Shown here in pieces: positions 28,381-36,816 of a DNA stretch of 64,000 bases. The notes under the pieces were generated by a model. It was given only the letters and a program-made list of their open reading frames with translations. It did not search any database and was not told where the DNA came from. A program made the position numbers and the translations under genes. The DNA is from Asticcacaulis currens (GTDB lineage: Bacteria > Pseudomonadota > Alphaproteobacteria > Caulobacterales > Caulobacteraceae): NCBI RefSeq assembly GCF_028550395.1, contig NZ_JAQQKW010000005.1, forward strand, positions 124,001 to 188,000, read 5' to 3'. The first letter of the stretch is position 1. Every line of letters starts with the position of its first letter.

Positions 28381-29517
28381 ATGAGCGATCAGCACACACA
28401 GGGGCAACGCCTGCCCTCTCTGGATGTCCTGCGCGGCCTGACCGTGATCGGCATGATCCTCGTCAATGCGACGGCGGGTATGTATTACGGTCTTCAGGCC
28501 AAGGTGTTTCCTCTCCTTCTCCACGCGCACTGGGAGGGGCTAAAAATCGCCGATGTGGTCTTTCCGGCCTTCCTGACCATGGTCGGCCTGTCCATCCCCA
28601 TGGCCCTGCACAAAGCGAAAATCACCACGGGCCTCGATGCCGCTCAGGCCCGCAAGATCGGATGGCGCGTCGTGCGGCTATTCCTCATCGGCTGGCTGTT
28701 GTCGAACCTCGGCTGGCTGGCGCATTTCGATGGCGAGCCCTGGCGCTTCTGGGGTGTCCTGCAACGCATCGGCCTCGTTTATGGGGCGGCGGCGGTATTG
28801 TTCCTGTGGTGCGGACCGAAGACGCGGCTGGGGATCGCTGCGGCGATTCTCCTGCTCTACTGGCCCCTGAGCCTGCTGCCGGCGCTTGATGGCCTGCCCG
28901 GCGATATCTGGGAGCGCGGCCACAATTTCATCGCCTCGGTCGATCGCCTGATGTTCGGCGCGGGCGGCCATAACTACGTCAAAGGCCCGGAGGGCTACGA
29001 TCCCGAAGGCCTGCTCGGCACCCTGCCCGCCATCGCGCAGGCCTTGCTCGGCATGGCGGCGGGTGAGTTCCTGATGCGAGCGCAAAAGCGCAGCGCCCTG
29101 ACCCTCGCCGGAGCGGGCGCGGCTCTGCTGATCGTCGGCGCCGGCTGGGGTTTCATCTTCCCGGTAATCAAGGACATCTGGTCCTCGTCCTTTGTGCTGG
29201 TGACGACGGGGATCACCTTCCTGGCTCTGGCACCGCTCCATGCGTGTCTTGATAATCGCGACGCCCCATTGCAGGGCCCCTTCAGCCTGCCCGTAACCTT
29301 CGCCAGCGCCTTTGGCCTGAACGCCATTGCCGCCTATGTGCTGCATTTTCTGATGAACCCGCTGCTCGGCTGGGATTTGCTGACCCAAACCTATTTTCTG
29401 AGCCGCACCACGGTGGGCGAGGCCGTGGCCGCCCTGTTCCCGGTCGGCCTGTTCATCCTCTGCGTCTGGCTGCCGGTCGAATGTCTGCGCCGCAAAGGCT
29501 GGATCATCAAGGTTTAG
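28381..29517 (+). CDS. nagX: NagX-type membrane acyltransferase family protein
   Basis: 378 residues with about ten membrane helices, related to heparan-alpha-glucosaminide N-acetyltransferase (HGSNAT/DUF5009). The N-terminus RLPSLDVLRGLTVIGMILVN matches the family. In other proteobacteria nagX lies in GlcNAc utilisation loci and is thought to act on or move amino sugars at the inner membrane; its exact reaction is not settled. GGGGAG precedes the ATG. The 166-base gap to nagP holds a possible operator. Confidence 0.85.
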   Translation: MSDQHTQGQRLPSLDVLRGLTVIGMILVNATAGMYYGLQAKVFPLLLHAHWEGLKIADVVFPAFLTMVGLSIPMALHKAKITTGLDAAQARKIGWRVVRLFLIGWLLSNLGWLAHFDGEPWRFWGVLQRIGLVYGAAAVLFLWCGPKTRLGIAAAILLLYWPLSLLPALDGLPGDIWERGHNFIASVDRLMFGAGGHNYVKGPEGYDPEGLLGTLPAIAQALLGMAAGEFLMRAQKRSALTLAGAGAALLIVGAGWGFIFPVIKDIWSSSFVLVTTGITFLALAPLHACLDNRDAPLQGPFSLPVTFASAFGLNAIAAYVLHFLMNPLLGWDLLTQTYFLSRTTVGEAVAALFPVGLFILCVWLPVECLRRKGWIIKV

Positions 29518-29646
29518 TCCGAGCGCTTAAGCCCAATTCATATCCAATTTCGAATGATCCCTTGGCGAAAAAATCAAGGGAAATCCGTCTGCAAACAACT
29601 GAAACCAAGTTTTCTATAGACAGGATTGCGAATTTAGCCTCCTATC

Positions 29647-29658
29647 TGGACAATACCA
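29647..29658 (+). promoter_or_regulatory. Possible GntR-type operator upstream of nagP
   Basis: TGGACAATACCA is an imperfect TGG-N6-CCA dyad 26 bases before the nagP start. Its right half (AATACCA) resembles what I recall of GntR-type (NagQ) sites at GlcNAc genes. Only one copy was seen, so this is weak. Confidence 0.3.
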
Positions 29659-29683
29659 AAAAGCAGAATAGGTCCTATAGATC

Positions 29684-30955
29684 ATGAATGCGACTCTCCC
29701 GGAAAAAGCCCCCAGCCCGTTTGTCACCATGGGCCTGATCGGCCTGATGTTCTTCATCTTCGGTTTCGTGACCTGGCTGAACGGCCCGCTGATCACCTTC
29801 GTCAAGTTCGCCTTCGACCTCGACAATATCGGCGCCTTTATGGTGCTGATGGTGTTCTATATGTCCTATTTCGTGCTGGCCCTGCCGTCGGCCTTCATCC
29901 TGAAGGTGACGGGCATGAAGAAGGGCATGTCGCTGGGGCTTTTGGTCATGGCCGCCGGGGCGATCATGTTCGGGCAATTCGCCACCCATCGCATCTATGC
30001 CGGTGCCATGACGGGCCTGTTCACTATCGGCGCGGGGCTGGCCCTGCTGCAAACAGCGGCCAACCCCTATATCTCCATCGTCGGCCCCATCGAGTCCGCC
30101 GCCCAGCGCATCGCCGTGATGGGCATTTTCAACAAGCTGGCCGGTATTGCTGCGCCCTTCATCTTCGGGGCTCTGGTCATGAGCGGCATTACGGAGTTCG
30201 GTGCGCAGCTTGACGCCGCCGCCAACCCCGCCGCCCGCGAAGCCTTGCTCAACGGCTTCGCTCAGAAGGTATTGTGGCCCTATATGGGCATGGCCGCCCT
30301 GCTGGTGGCGCTGGCTGTCTTCGTGCTGAAGTCGCCCCTGCCCGAACTGAAGGGCGAGTCTAAGGCCGAGATTACTTCGCAAAAAGGCGGCAAGGGCCTG
30401 TTTGCCCACCCCAACCTGTTCTTCGGCGTCCTGTGTATCTTCCTCTATGTCGGCGTTGAAGTCATGGCCGGTGACGCCATCGGCACCTATGGCGCGGCCT
30501 TTGGTCTGCCGCTTGACCGCACGGTCCTGTTCACCTCGCTGACCCTGGCCGGGATGCTGGTCGGCTATATCGTCGGCTGGATCGTCATTCCGCGTTTTGT
30601 TTCGCAGGAAAAATACCTCGCCTTTTCGGCCATTCTGGGTGTGCTGTTCACTCTGGGGGCCTTCCTGACCAAGGACTATGTCTCGGTCGGTTTCGTCGCC
30701 GCTCTGGGCTTTGCCAATGCCATGATGTGGCCGGCCATCTTCCCGCTGGGCATCCGGGGCCTTGGTCGCCATACCGAGATCGGCTCGGCCCTGATGATCA
30801 TGGGCATCTGTGGCGGGGCCATCCTGCCGCGCCTCTATGTCGGTCTGGCGGAGGTTATCCCCTTCCAGACGGCCTTTCTGGTCGTCATGAGCCCGGCCTA
30901 CCTCTACATCCTGTTCTTCGCCCTGTTCGGCAGCCGCGTGGCGGCCAAGGGGTAA
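29684..30955 (+). CDS. nagP: N-acetylglucosamine transporter NagP (FucP-like MFS)
   Basis: 423 residues with twelve predicted helices, of the glucose/galactose-fucose porter group of the major facilitator superfamily. The start (SPFVTMGLIGLMFFIFGFVTWLNGPLI) matches NagP proteins, which bring GlcNAc across the inner membrane with a proton or sodium ion. It is followed 11 bases later by nagK. Substrate assignment rests on the neighbouring kinase and deacetylase. Confidence 0.88.
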   Translation: MNATLPEKAPSPFVTMGLIGLMFFIFGFVTWLNGPLITFVKFAFDLDNIGAFMVLMVFYMSYFVLALPSAFILKVTGMKKGMSLGLLVMAAGAIMFGQFATHRIYAGAMTGLFTIGAGLALLQTAANPYISIVGPIESAAQRIAVMGIFNKLAGIAAPFIFGALVMSGITEFGAQLDAAANPAAREALLNGFAQKVLWPYMGMAALLVALAVFVLKSPLPELKGESKAEITSQKGGKGLFAHPNLFFGVLCIFLYVGVEVMAGDAIGTYGAAFGLPLDRTVLFTSLTLAGMLVGYIVGWIVIPRFVSQEKYLAFSAILGVLFTLGAFLTKDYVSVGFVAALGFANAMMWPAIFPLGIRGLGRHTEIGSALMIMGICGGAILPRLYVGLAEVIPFQTAFLVVMSPAYLYILFFALFGSRVAAKG

Positions 30956-30966
30956 GGGACGTGGAT

Positions 30967-31866
30967 ATGACGCAGTACTTCCTCGGCATAGATGGCGGCG
31001 GCTCCAATTGCCGCGCGCGTCTGCGTGACGCCGAAGGCCGCCTTCTGGGCGAAGGCATGAGCGGGTCGGCCAATATCCGTCTGGGCCTTGACCTCGTCTG
31101 GGGCCATATCCTCGAAGCGACGGATCAGGCGCTGGCGCAGGCCGGACTGACGCGCGACGCCTTTGCCCGCACCGCGATCGGTCTGGGTCTGGCGGGCATC
31201 ACCACCGCCGAAGACGCGGCGCGCACCATTGCTGCCGGGCCGCGTTTTGCCGCTGCGTCGGCCGGAACGGACGCCCACGCCGCCGTTCTGGGCGCCTTTT
31301 CGGGCCGCGACGGCGCGATTCTGATCACCGGCACCGGCTCCGCCGGCTATGCTTGGGTCAAAGGCAAGGGCCATGCGGTCGGCGGCTGGGGCTTTGAAGT
31401 CTCCGATGACGGTTCTGCGGCGGTTCTGGGCCGCGAAGCGACTCGCGTCGCCCTGCACGCCTATGACGGCCTCGCCCCGCGCAGTGCCTTTACCGATGCC
31501 GTGATGGCGCGCTTCAACGATCAGCCGTCGCAGGTCGTGGCCTGGGCGACGACGGCGCGCCCGAAGGACTATGGTACGCTGGCCCCGCTGATCCTGTCGC
31601 ACGCCCAGGACGGCGATGCCGTGGCCGTGGCCCTGATCGAACAGGCGGCGCGCGATCTGGGCCGCTATATCCGCCGGCTGAATGAGTTGGGCGCCGCGCA
31701 AATCTGTCTGGTCGGCGGCATGGCGGGAGTCCTGACGCCGTGGCTGGCGCCGTGGACCCGGCCGCTTCTGGCCACGCCGGAGCAGGACGCCATCGAAGGC
31801 GCGCTGCTGATGGCCAAGGGCGCAGGCAATGGCCTGAGTTCGGTTACTAGTGAGGTTGTTTCGTGA
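30967..31866 (+). CDS. nagK: N-acetylglucosamine kinase (BadF/BcrD ATPase family)
   Basis: Phosphorylates imported GlcNAc to GlcNAc-6-P, needed because NagP does not phosphorylate. 299 residues of the actin-like ATPase fold: phosphate-1 motif FLGIDGGGSNCRAR (5-18), LILITGTGSAGYAWV-type phosphate-2 loop and C-terminal GGMAGVLTPW. An overlapping reading from 30727 is nagP in another frame; the real start is the ATG before TQYFLGIDGG. The stop overlaps the nagA GTG start by four bases. Confidence 0.9.
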   Translation: MTQYFLGIDGGGSNCRARLRDAEGRLLGEGMSGSANIRLGLDLVWGHILEATDQALAQAGLTRDAFARTAIGLGLAGITTAEDAARTIAAGPRFAAASAGTDAHAAVLGAFSGRDGAILITGTGSAGYAWVKGKGHAVGGWGFEVSDDGSAAVLGREATRVALHAYDGLAPRSAFTDAVMARFNDQPSQVVAWATTARPKDYGTLAPLILSHAQDGDAVAVALIEQAARDLGRYIRRLNELGAAQICLVGGMAGVLTPWLAPWTRPLLATPEQDAIEGALLMAKGAGNGLSSVTSEVVS

Positions 31867-32999
31867 GTTTGACCCTTTCCAATGCCCGCCTTGTCACGCC
31901 GGTCGGCGTCGTCGAAGGCTCCCTGACCATCGACGGCGATCATATCGCCGCCATCGGGGCTGAGACCGGCGGGCTTGATCTCGACGGCGGCTATCTGCTG
32001 CCGGGCTTTATCGACACGCAGGTCAATGGCGGTGGCGGGGTGCTGTTCAACGACACCCCGACCGCCGAAGCTGTTGCCGCCATCGGGGCCGCGCATCGCA
32101 CCTATGGCACGACCGGCTTCTTCACGACCCTGATTTCGGACGATCTGAGCGTGGTGGACAAGGCCCTGCGCGCCACCGAAGCCGCCATCGCTCAAGGCGT
32201 ACCCGGCGTGCTCGGCATCCATATCGAAGGCCCCTTCCTCAATGTAAAGCGCAAGGGCACCCACGATGAGAGCAAGTTCCGCCGCCTTGATGCCGAGGCC
32301 GTGCGGCTGTTGTCCTCGCTCAAATCCGGCAAGGTGCTGCTGACTCTGGCCCCCGAACTGGCTGCCCCGGAGGACATCCGCGCGCTGGCCGAGGCGGGCG
32401 TGATCATCGCCGCCGGGCACACGGACGCCACCTATGCCGAAGCCCGTCGCGGCTTTGGGGCGGGTATTACCGGTGTCACCCACCTCTATAACGCCATGTC
32501 GCCCCTGTCGCATCGTGCACCGGGCGTCGTCGGAGCCGTGCTCGAAAGCGACGACATCTATGCCGGTATCATCGTCGATGGGGCGCATGTCGATCCGGTG
32601 GCCCTAAAGATCGCGCTCAAAAGCCGCCCGCACGACCGCTTTATGCTGGTGACCGACGCCATGCCGACGGTGGGTTCCGCCACCAAGCACTTTAACCTGA
32701 TGGGTAAGGATATTCGCGTCGAAAACGGCGTCTGCGTCGGGCCGGACGGCACGCTGGCCGGGTCCGATCTCGATATGGCTACCGCGGTGCGCAACAGCGT
32801 TCAGATGCTGGACCTGCCGCTGGAAACGGCTTCGATGATGGCCTCCGAAGCCCCCGCGCGCTTCATGAAGCTGCCCAAGACCTACGGCCATCTGGCGGTT
32901 GGGGCGCGTGCGGACCTCGTATGGCTCGATGCCGACCTTCAGGTGCGCGGCGTCTGGATCGGCGGTCGGTCGGACGAGGCCCTGCGCAAGGCCGCGTAA
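31863..32999 (+). CDS. nagA: N-acetylglucosamine-6-phosphate deacetylase NagA
   Basis: Removes acetate from GlcNAc-6-P to give GlcN-6-P. 378 residues, amidohydrolase fold: LLPGFIDTQVNGGGGVLFND, metal-site HIEGPFLN, AGHTDATYAEA, GVTHLYNAMSPLSHR and catalytic VTDAM. GTG start in the GTGA overlap with nagK. Last gene of the cluster; the deaminase that would convert GlcN-6-P to fructose-6-P is not in this window. A composite repeat and a terminator follow. Confidence 0.95.
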   Translation: MSLTLSNARLVTPVGVVEGSLTIDGDHIAAIGAETGGLDLDGGYLLPGFIDTQVNGGGGVLFNDTPTAEAVAAIGAAHRTYGTTGFFTTLISDDLSVVDKALRATEAAIAQGVPGVLGIHIEGPFLNVKRKGTHDESKFRRLDAEAVRLLSSLKSGKVLLTLAPELAAPEDIRALAEAGVIIAAGHTDATYAEARRGFGAGITGVTHLYNAMSPLSHRAPGVVGAVLESDDIYAGIIVDGAHVDPVALKIALKSRPHDRFMLVTDAMPTVGSATKHFNLMGKDIRVENGVCVGPDGTLAGSDLDMATAVRNSVQMLDLPLETASMMASEAPARFMKLPKTYGHLAVGARADLVWLDADLQVRGVWIGGRSDEALRKAA

Positions 33000-33013
33000 A
33001 CCGGCTTGACGCT

Positions 33014-33150
33014 AGATCATTATGATTTCTGGTAGAAACATAATGATCTGGATTTTTGGTTAGCCCCTCGCCGGGTGCGGGCTCCGCCACCTTGGCCGCC
33101 GCCTCAATGGCGGCTTGAGCGAAATGATTCCACTGGAAATCATTTCGCTC
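33014..33150 (-). repeat. Composite palindromic element, copy 2 (inverted)
   Basis: Reverse-strand counterpart of 23148-23321. Hairpin 33014-33049 (AGATCATTATGATTTCT and near-complement), GC-rich middle of about 67 bases (on the minus strand starting AAGCCGCCATTGAGGCGGCG, nearly identical to copy 1), and hairpin 33117-33150 (GAGCGAAATGATT / AATCATTTCGCTC). Middle sequences match between copies, whereas hairpin arms differ but stay self-complementary. Confidence 0.8.
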
Positions 33151-33165
33151 TAACGAAACACGAAG

Positions 33166-33196
33166 CGCCCGGCTGAGCGATCAGCCGGGCGTTTTT
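33166..33196 (+). terminator. Terminator of the nag cluster
   Basis: CGCCCGGCTGA pairs with TCAGCCGGGCG around GCGA, followed by T5 on the plus strand. Confidence 0.9.
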
Positions 33197-33199
33197 GGG

Positions 33200-33763
33200 T
33201 TAGGACAAGACCACGATCACCACGCGGCGATTGGCGGCGCGGCCTTCGCGCGTCGTGTTCGGCGCGACGGGCTGTTCCGCCCCATAGGAGATGGAGGCCA
33301 TGCGATTCAGCGCCACGCCCTGACTGTTGAGGAAGCGTTTCACGCTGTCGGCACGGGCATTGCCGAGGCGATAGTTGATGTCGTCCGTACCGGTCGAGTC
33401 GGTAAAGCCCTGAATTTCCAGATAGACATTCTTGTTTTCGCGCTTCAGCCGCGCGGCGAGGTCCGCCAGCACCTGCTTGCCCTGCTCAGACAGGACAGCC
33501 TTGTCGGTGTCAAACCTGATCGAGTCGTCGCTCAGCACGACGGAGTAGTTGAACTTGCCCTCGGCCAGCTTGCCCGCCGCGGTGGCGCGGCTCAGCGCTT
33601 CCTGCGTGGTCTGATCGAGCTGGGTGAGACGGGTCTCCTGCTGGTCGATGCGGCCATTGGTCGCCGTAATCTTCTCATCGACGTACTTGTGGCTGGCACA
33701 GGCCGTCATCGAGAGCATAAGGGGGATCGCCACAAGCAGGGCCCCGGATTTTAAACGCGTCAT
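33200..33763 (-). CDS. OmpA-family lipoprotein
   Basis: 187 residues. Lipobox LSMTAC gives a lipid-anchored Cys22. A short coiled segment (KITATNGRIDQQETRLTQLDQTTQEA) resembles an Lpp-like trimer helix and is followed by an OmpA-C peptidoglycan-binding domain (IRFDTDKAVLSEQGKQVL, GFTDSTGTDDINYRLGNARADSV, NRRVVI). It likely ties the outer membrane to the wall. It is a second such protein beside Pal and is monocistronic. Confidence 0.88.
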   Translation of the reverse strand: MTRLKSGALLVAIPLMLSMTACASHKYVDEKITATNGRIDQQETRLTQLDQTTQEALSRATAAGKLAEGKFNYSVVLSDDSIRFDTDKAVLSEQGKQVLADLAARLKRENKNVYLEIQGFTDSTGTDDINYRLGNARADSVKRFLNSQGVALNRMASISYGAEQPVAPNTTREGRAANRRVVIVVLS

Positions 33764-33879
33764 CGAAAACCTTTCTGTTCACGAATCCACCCATTTCCGC
33801 CACGCCCGTCAAATAAGACGGCAAAAATAGACCGAAAAAGGGCGCGTTATTTCCGGAAGACGCGAACCACATCGCCTCT

Positions 33880-34704
33880 TTATATTTCGACCAGCAGCCA
33901 ACTGGCGTCATCGTGCGGCTTGAAGCGCGGATAGCGCAGCCCCTCCGGATCGGCGCGTTCGATATCGCGCAGACGCCCGATCAGCGCCTCGCCCTGCCCG
34001 GCCCGCAGCCCTTCCAACACTTCGGCGAACGGCACGCCATAGGCCCCCCACAGGTCGTAAAATCCATCGGTGGCCATCAGCACGGACCGTACCCCAAGCG
34101 CCGGAACGGTCTTCACCTGCATCCCCGCCAGACAGGCCGTATCGAGGCTCAACACCCAGTAGCCGCCCTCTGTATTCATTTTCGAGCGATTATCGCACAA
34201 CAGGGGATCAAGCTGCGTCCGCGCCGCCTTCAGGCCGATCGGTCCCTGTTCGGCGCGCATGGCGACCAATCGCTCAAGTGCCGCCGCATCGAGCGCCTCC
34301 AGAACCTCGCCGCCCGGCAGGGCCGTCACCGCACCGTCCGGGGCGATCAGCCACACCTTTACATCGCCCAGTACGCCGATTTCGAGCATATCGCCGCCGC
34401 GCCGCAGCATCGCCGCGCCCGCCGAGGGCATGGCCCACGGGGCCTCCGGCAACGGGCCCAAGGCCTCGTAAACCGCCCGCGCCGCGTCGATGGCCGCGCT
34501 CAGGCGCTCATGCACGCTACCGGTCGTGTGGACCAGCCTGTCCGAAACGAAGTGCGCAAACCACGCGGCGTCACTGGTCCCCGCCATGCGCGACGGCCCC
34601 AGCGACGTAGCCCCATCCAGAAGCCACACCGCATCGCCCGAAGCGCCCAGTGCATCCTCATTATAGACGCCGCCGCGATCCGACCCCTGAGACACGATAC
34701 GCAT
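33880..34704 (-). CDS. PP2C-like serine/threonine phosphatase
   Basis: 274 residues with PPM/PP2C metal-site motifs: GVYNEDALG (Asp18 with Glu17), VWLLDGATSLG, GVLGDVKVWLI, LMATDGFYDLWG and KPHDDASWLLVEI at the C-terminus. It is compact and lacks obvious extra domains. The partner kinase is not nearby. It precedes no clear partner; the thioesterase gene lies 12 bases upstream on the same strand and may be co-transcribed. Confidence 0.78.
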   Translation of the reverse strand: MRIVSQGSDRGGVYNEDALGASGDAVWLLDGATSLGPSRMAGTSDAAWFAHFVSDRLVHTTGSVHERLSAAIDAARAVYEALGPLPEAPWAMPSAGAAMLRRGGDMLEIGVLGDVKVWLIAPDGAVTALPGGEVLEALDAAALERLVAMRAEQGPIGLKAARTQLDPLLCDNRSKMNTEGGYWVLSLDTACLAGMQVKTVPALGVRSVLMATDGFYDLWGAYGVPFAEVLEGLRAGQGEALIGRLRDIERADPEGLRYPRFKPHDDASWLLVEI

Positions 34705-34715
34705 AAGGCGCTCCT

Positions 34716-35123
34716 TTAAACCGGCATATAGGCGTCAAACCACTCACCGCGCGTCAGGCGACCGTCGATCTTGCAGATCACATCGACGCGCGCGCGGATA
34801 CACACGGCCTGATCGGCGACGCGCACCACCTGCTGATCGAAGACGATCTTGGCGCGTTCCCGCCGCACCTGTGAGCGCACCTCGAACACCTGGCCGCCGG
34901 TGAGCGAGTTCACGAAGTCGATCTCCATGTGCGAGGTCATCAGAAAGATGTTCTGCGGGATCAGGTCTGCGAACTTCACCCCCTGATGCTCAAGGAATTC
35001 GTGTCGCGCATATTCCATATAGACCAGATAGTTGGCGTTATTGACGACGCCCTGCGCGTCGCATTCGGAATCGCGCACCTTAAGCGTAGTGATGAAAACG
35101 CCGTCTTCGACACGGTTGAGCAT
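34716..35123 (-). CDS. Hotdog-fold acyl-CoA thioesterase (4HBT/YbgC-like)
   Basis: 135 residues with the catalytic-loop pattern SECDAQGVVNNANYLVYMEYAR near the N-terminus. I start at MLNRVEDGV because GGAGG lies 5 bases upstream; an ATG five codons earlier would disrupt that spacing. YbgC normally sits before tolQ; here the tol cluster lacks it, so this could be the displaced copy or a different thioesterase. Confidence 0.85.
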   Translation of the reverse strand: MLNRVEDGVFITTLKVRDSECDAQGVVNNANYLVYMEYARHEFLEHQGVKFADLIPQNIFLMTSHMEIDFVNSLTGGQVFEVRSQVRRERAKIVFDQQVVRVADQAVCIRARVDVICKIDGRLTRGEWFDAYMPV

Positions 35124-35276
35124 GGGCACCTCCGGCATTGCTGGTAGCGGCTCAAACGACGCACGGCAACCCCTTCCCTTTTACGGCGAAATTACAAACG
35201 GCTCGCTTTCCGGCACAGCAAACCCACCGCGAAAAGCCCAAGCTGAGGCCACCGATCATCATAGGGAGATACGATT

Positions 35277-35354
35277 ATGGGCCGTGCCGTTCTGCTTTGG
35301 CTTCTGGGGGTGCCGATCCCCGTCATCATCCTGCTAGCGCTTTTGTTCCGCTGA
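35277..35354 (+). CDS. 25-residue hydrophobic membrane peptide
   Basis: A very short gene: MGRAVLLWLL, then GVPIPVIILL and a final ALLFR, nearly all hydrophobic and long enough for one membrane pass. It has a clear ribosome site (AGGGAG, 8 bases before the ATG) and ends 13 bases before a membrane-protein gene. Similar short MGRA-L-LWLLG-IPIP peptides recur, as I recall, in alphaproteobacteria, but no function is known to me. Real translation is likely from spacing and codon makeup, not proven. Confidence 0.65.
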   Translation: MGRAVLLWLLGVPIPVIILLALLFR

Positions 35355-35367
35355 TCGAGGCCATCAT

Positions 35368-36261
35368 ATGAAAACGCTCGATCCGGCGGTTCAATCCGCA
35401 CAGGCGGACCTTTACGACGACGACTATTACGAGGTGACGCCCGGTTCCGGGGCCTGCTGGCCGTCGATTCTGGCCGGAGCGGCGGCCGCCGCAGCCCTGT
35501 CCCTGATGCTGCTGATGCTGGGACAGGGGCTGGGCCTGTCGTCGGTTTCCCCATGGGAGCCTCTGGGTGACACCGCGACCAAACTGACTGTCTGGGCGGC
35601 CGTATGGCTGATCGTCATGCAGTGGCTGTCCTCGGCCCTGGGCGGCTATCTGGCCGGACGGCTGCGCAAAACCTATGTCGGCGTCGATAAGGACGAAGCC
35701 TTCTTCCGCGATACGGCGCAGGGCTTCCTTGCCTGGGCCGTGGCCACGCTGTTTACCGCCGCCGTACTGGCCAGCGTCGCCGGCGCGGTCGTGGGTTCGG
35801 GCGTACAGGCCGGGGCCACGGTCGCCGCCGGGGCCGCTTCAGGTGACAAGGCCGATCCGACAACGGCCTATTATACCGACATGCTGTACAGGGCCTCATC
35901 AAACCCGACCGCTCCGGTCGCGGGGGCTCCGGCGGGTCAGACCCTGCCCGATGTCAGCGCCGAAACCGGACGCATCCTCAGATATGGCATCGAACATGGC
36001 GACGTGTCGCCGGCGGACAAGGCCTATCTCGCGTCTCTGATTGCCGCACGCACCAATCTCAGCGAAGCCGAAGCCGCCGCCCGCGTCGATACGGTTCTGG
36101 CACAGGCCAAGACTGCGCGTAACGCGGCGCTCGAAGCGGCCGATGAAGCCCGCAAAGCGTGGGCCAAGGTGATGTTGTACAGCTTTATTTCGCTGCTGAT
36201 CGGCGCCTTTATCGGGGCGGTGGCGGGGGCCATCGGCGGCCGCCAGCGCGATCAGGATTAG
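35368..36261 (+). CDS. Hypothetical polytopic membrane protein
   Basis: 297 residues with about four membrane helices (35-58, 72-95, 117-145 and 268-290). A Trp-containing entry helix (GACWPSILAGAAAAAALSLM) precedes LGQGLGLSSVSPW. A soluble loop (about 150-260, with helical Ala/Glu/Arg repeats near AEAAARVDTVLAQAKTARNA) separates the last helix. Such proteins are often annotated PhnA-like without evidence. Coupled to the 25-residue peptide upstream. Function unknown. Confidence 0.7.
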   Translation: MKTLDPAVQSAQADLYDDDYYEVTPGSGACWPSILAGAAAAAALSLMLLMLGQGLGLSSVSPWEPLGDTATKLTVWAAVWLIVMQWLSSALGGYLAGRLRKTYVGVDKDEAFFRDTAQGFLAWAVATLFTAAVLASVAGAVVGSGVQAGATVAAGAASGDKADPTTAYYTDMLYRASSNPTAPVAGAPAGQTLPDVSAETGRILRYGIEHGDVSPADKAYLASLIAARTNLSEAEAAARVDTVLAQAKTARNAALEAADEARKAWAKVMLYSFISLLIGAFIGAVAGAIGGRQRDQD

Positions 36262-36271
36262 ACGTCTTCTT

Positions 36272-36298
36272 CCTCCCCGTTGCGCCGCAATGGGGAGG
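36272..36298. repeat. Intergenic palindrome of the CCTCCCC...GGGGAGG type
   Basis: CCTCCCC-GTTGCGCCGCAAT-GGGGAGG between two converging genes. Related sequences occur at 43266-43290 and 58563-58592. It may act as a 3' hairpin. Confidence 0.6.
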
Positions 36299-36303
36299 AG
36301 ACA

Positions 36304-36732
36304 TCAGGCGATGATGTCCGGGCGGATGCGGTCTTCCAGCGTGCTGATCTGATCGCGCACGGCCAGTTTCTTGCGCTTCAGACGGGCGATTAGGATCTGG
36401 TCCGGCAAGGGCATGGTTTCCAGTGCCAGAATCGAATCATCGAGATCCTTGTGCTCCTGACGCAGGTGCGCCAGTTGCGTGCGCAGATTGACCGTCTCGG
36501 CATCCAGCGGCAAAGCGGCAATGGCCGGATCGGTTTCGCGCAGCACGGGTTCCAGGTCGTCTTTCTGGTATTCCAGCGCCTCTTCGGTCACCAGTTCCAG
36601 ATTGGTGTGATCGAGGTCTTCACGATGGATCACCCGGCGTTCGAGGTCGCTGCTCGATTCGACCGGCGTGTTTTTCACCAGTTGCAAAGAGTCGGGACGG
36701 AAAAGAGCGCGGATATTGCTGTCATCGTGCAT
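36304..36732 (-). CDS. DUF465 (YdcH-like) protein with N-terminal extension
   Basis: 142 residues. The last 60 form a coiled-coil hairpin of the YdcH/DUF465 kind (LRQEHKDLDDSILALE ... LIARLKRKKLAVRDQISTLEDRI). The first 80 residues are acidic and unrecognised, so the protein is about twice the family's normal length. A simple DUF465 paralog lies 1.4 kb away at 38134. Function of the family is unknown. Confidence 0.75.
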   Translation of the reverse strand: MHDDSNIRALFRPDSLQLVKNTPVESSSDLERRVIHREDLDHTNLELVTEEALEYQKDDLEPVLRETDPAIAALPLDAETVNLRTQLAHLRQEHKDLDDSILALETMPLPDQILIARLKRKKLAVRDQISTLEDRIRPDIIA

Positions 36733-36816
36733 GTGGACCAGCTCCGGTTCGTTCTGAAGGGGACGTTCTGAGTGATCAGGCCGTCCCTGTGAAGCGCACC
36801 GGGCTGCCTGTGAATA

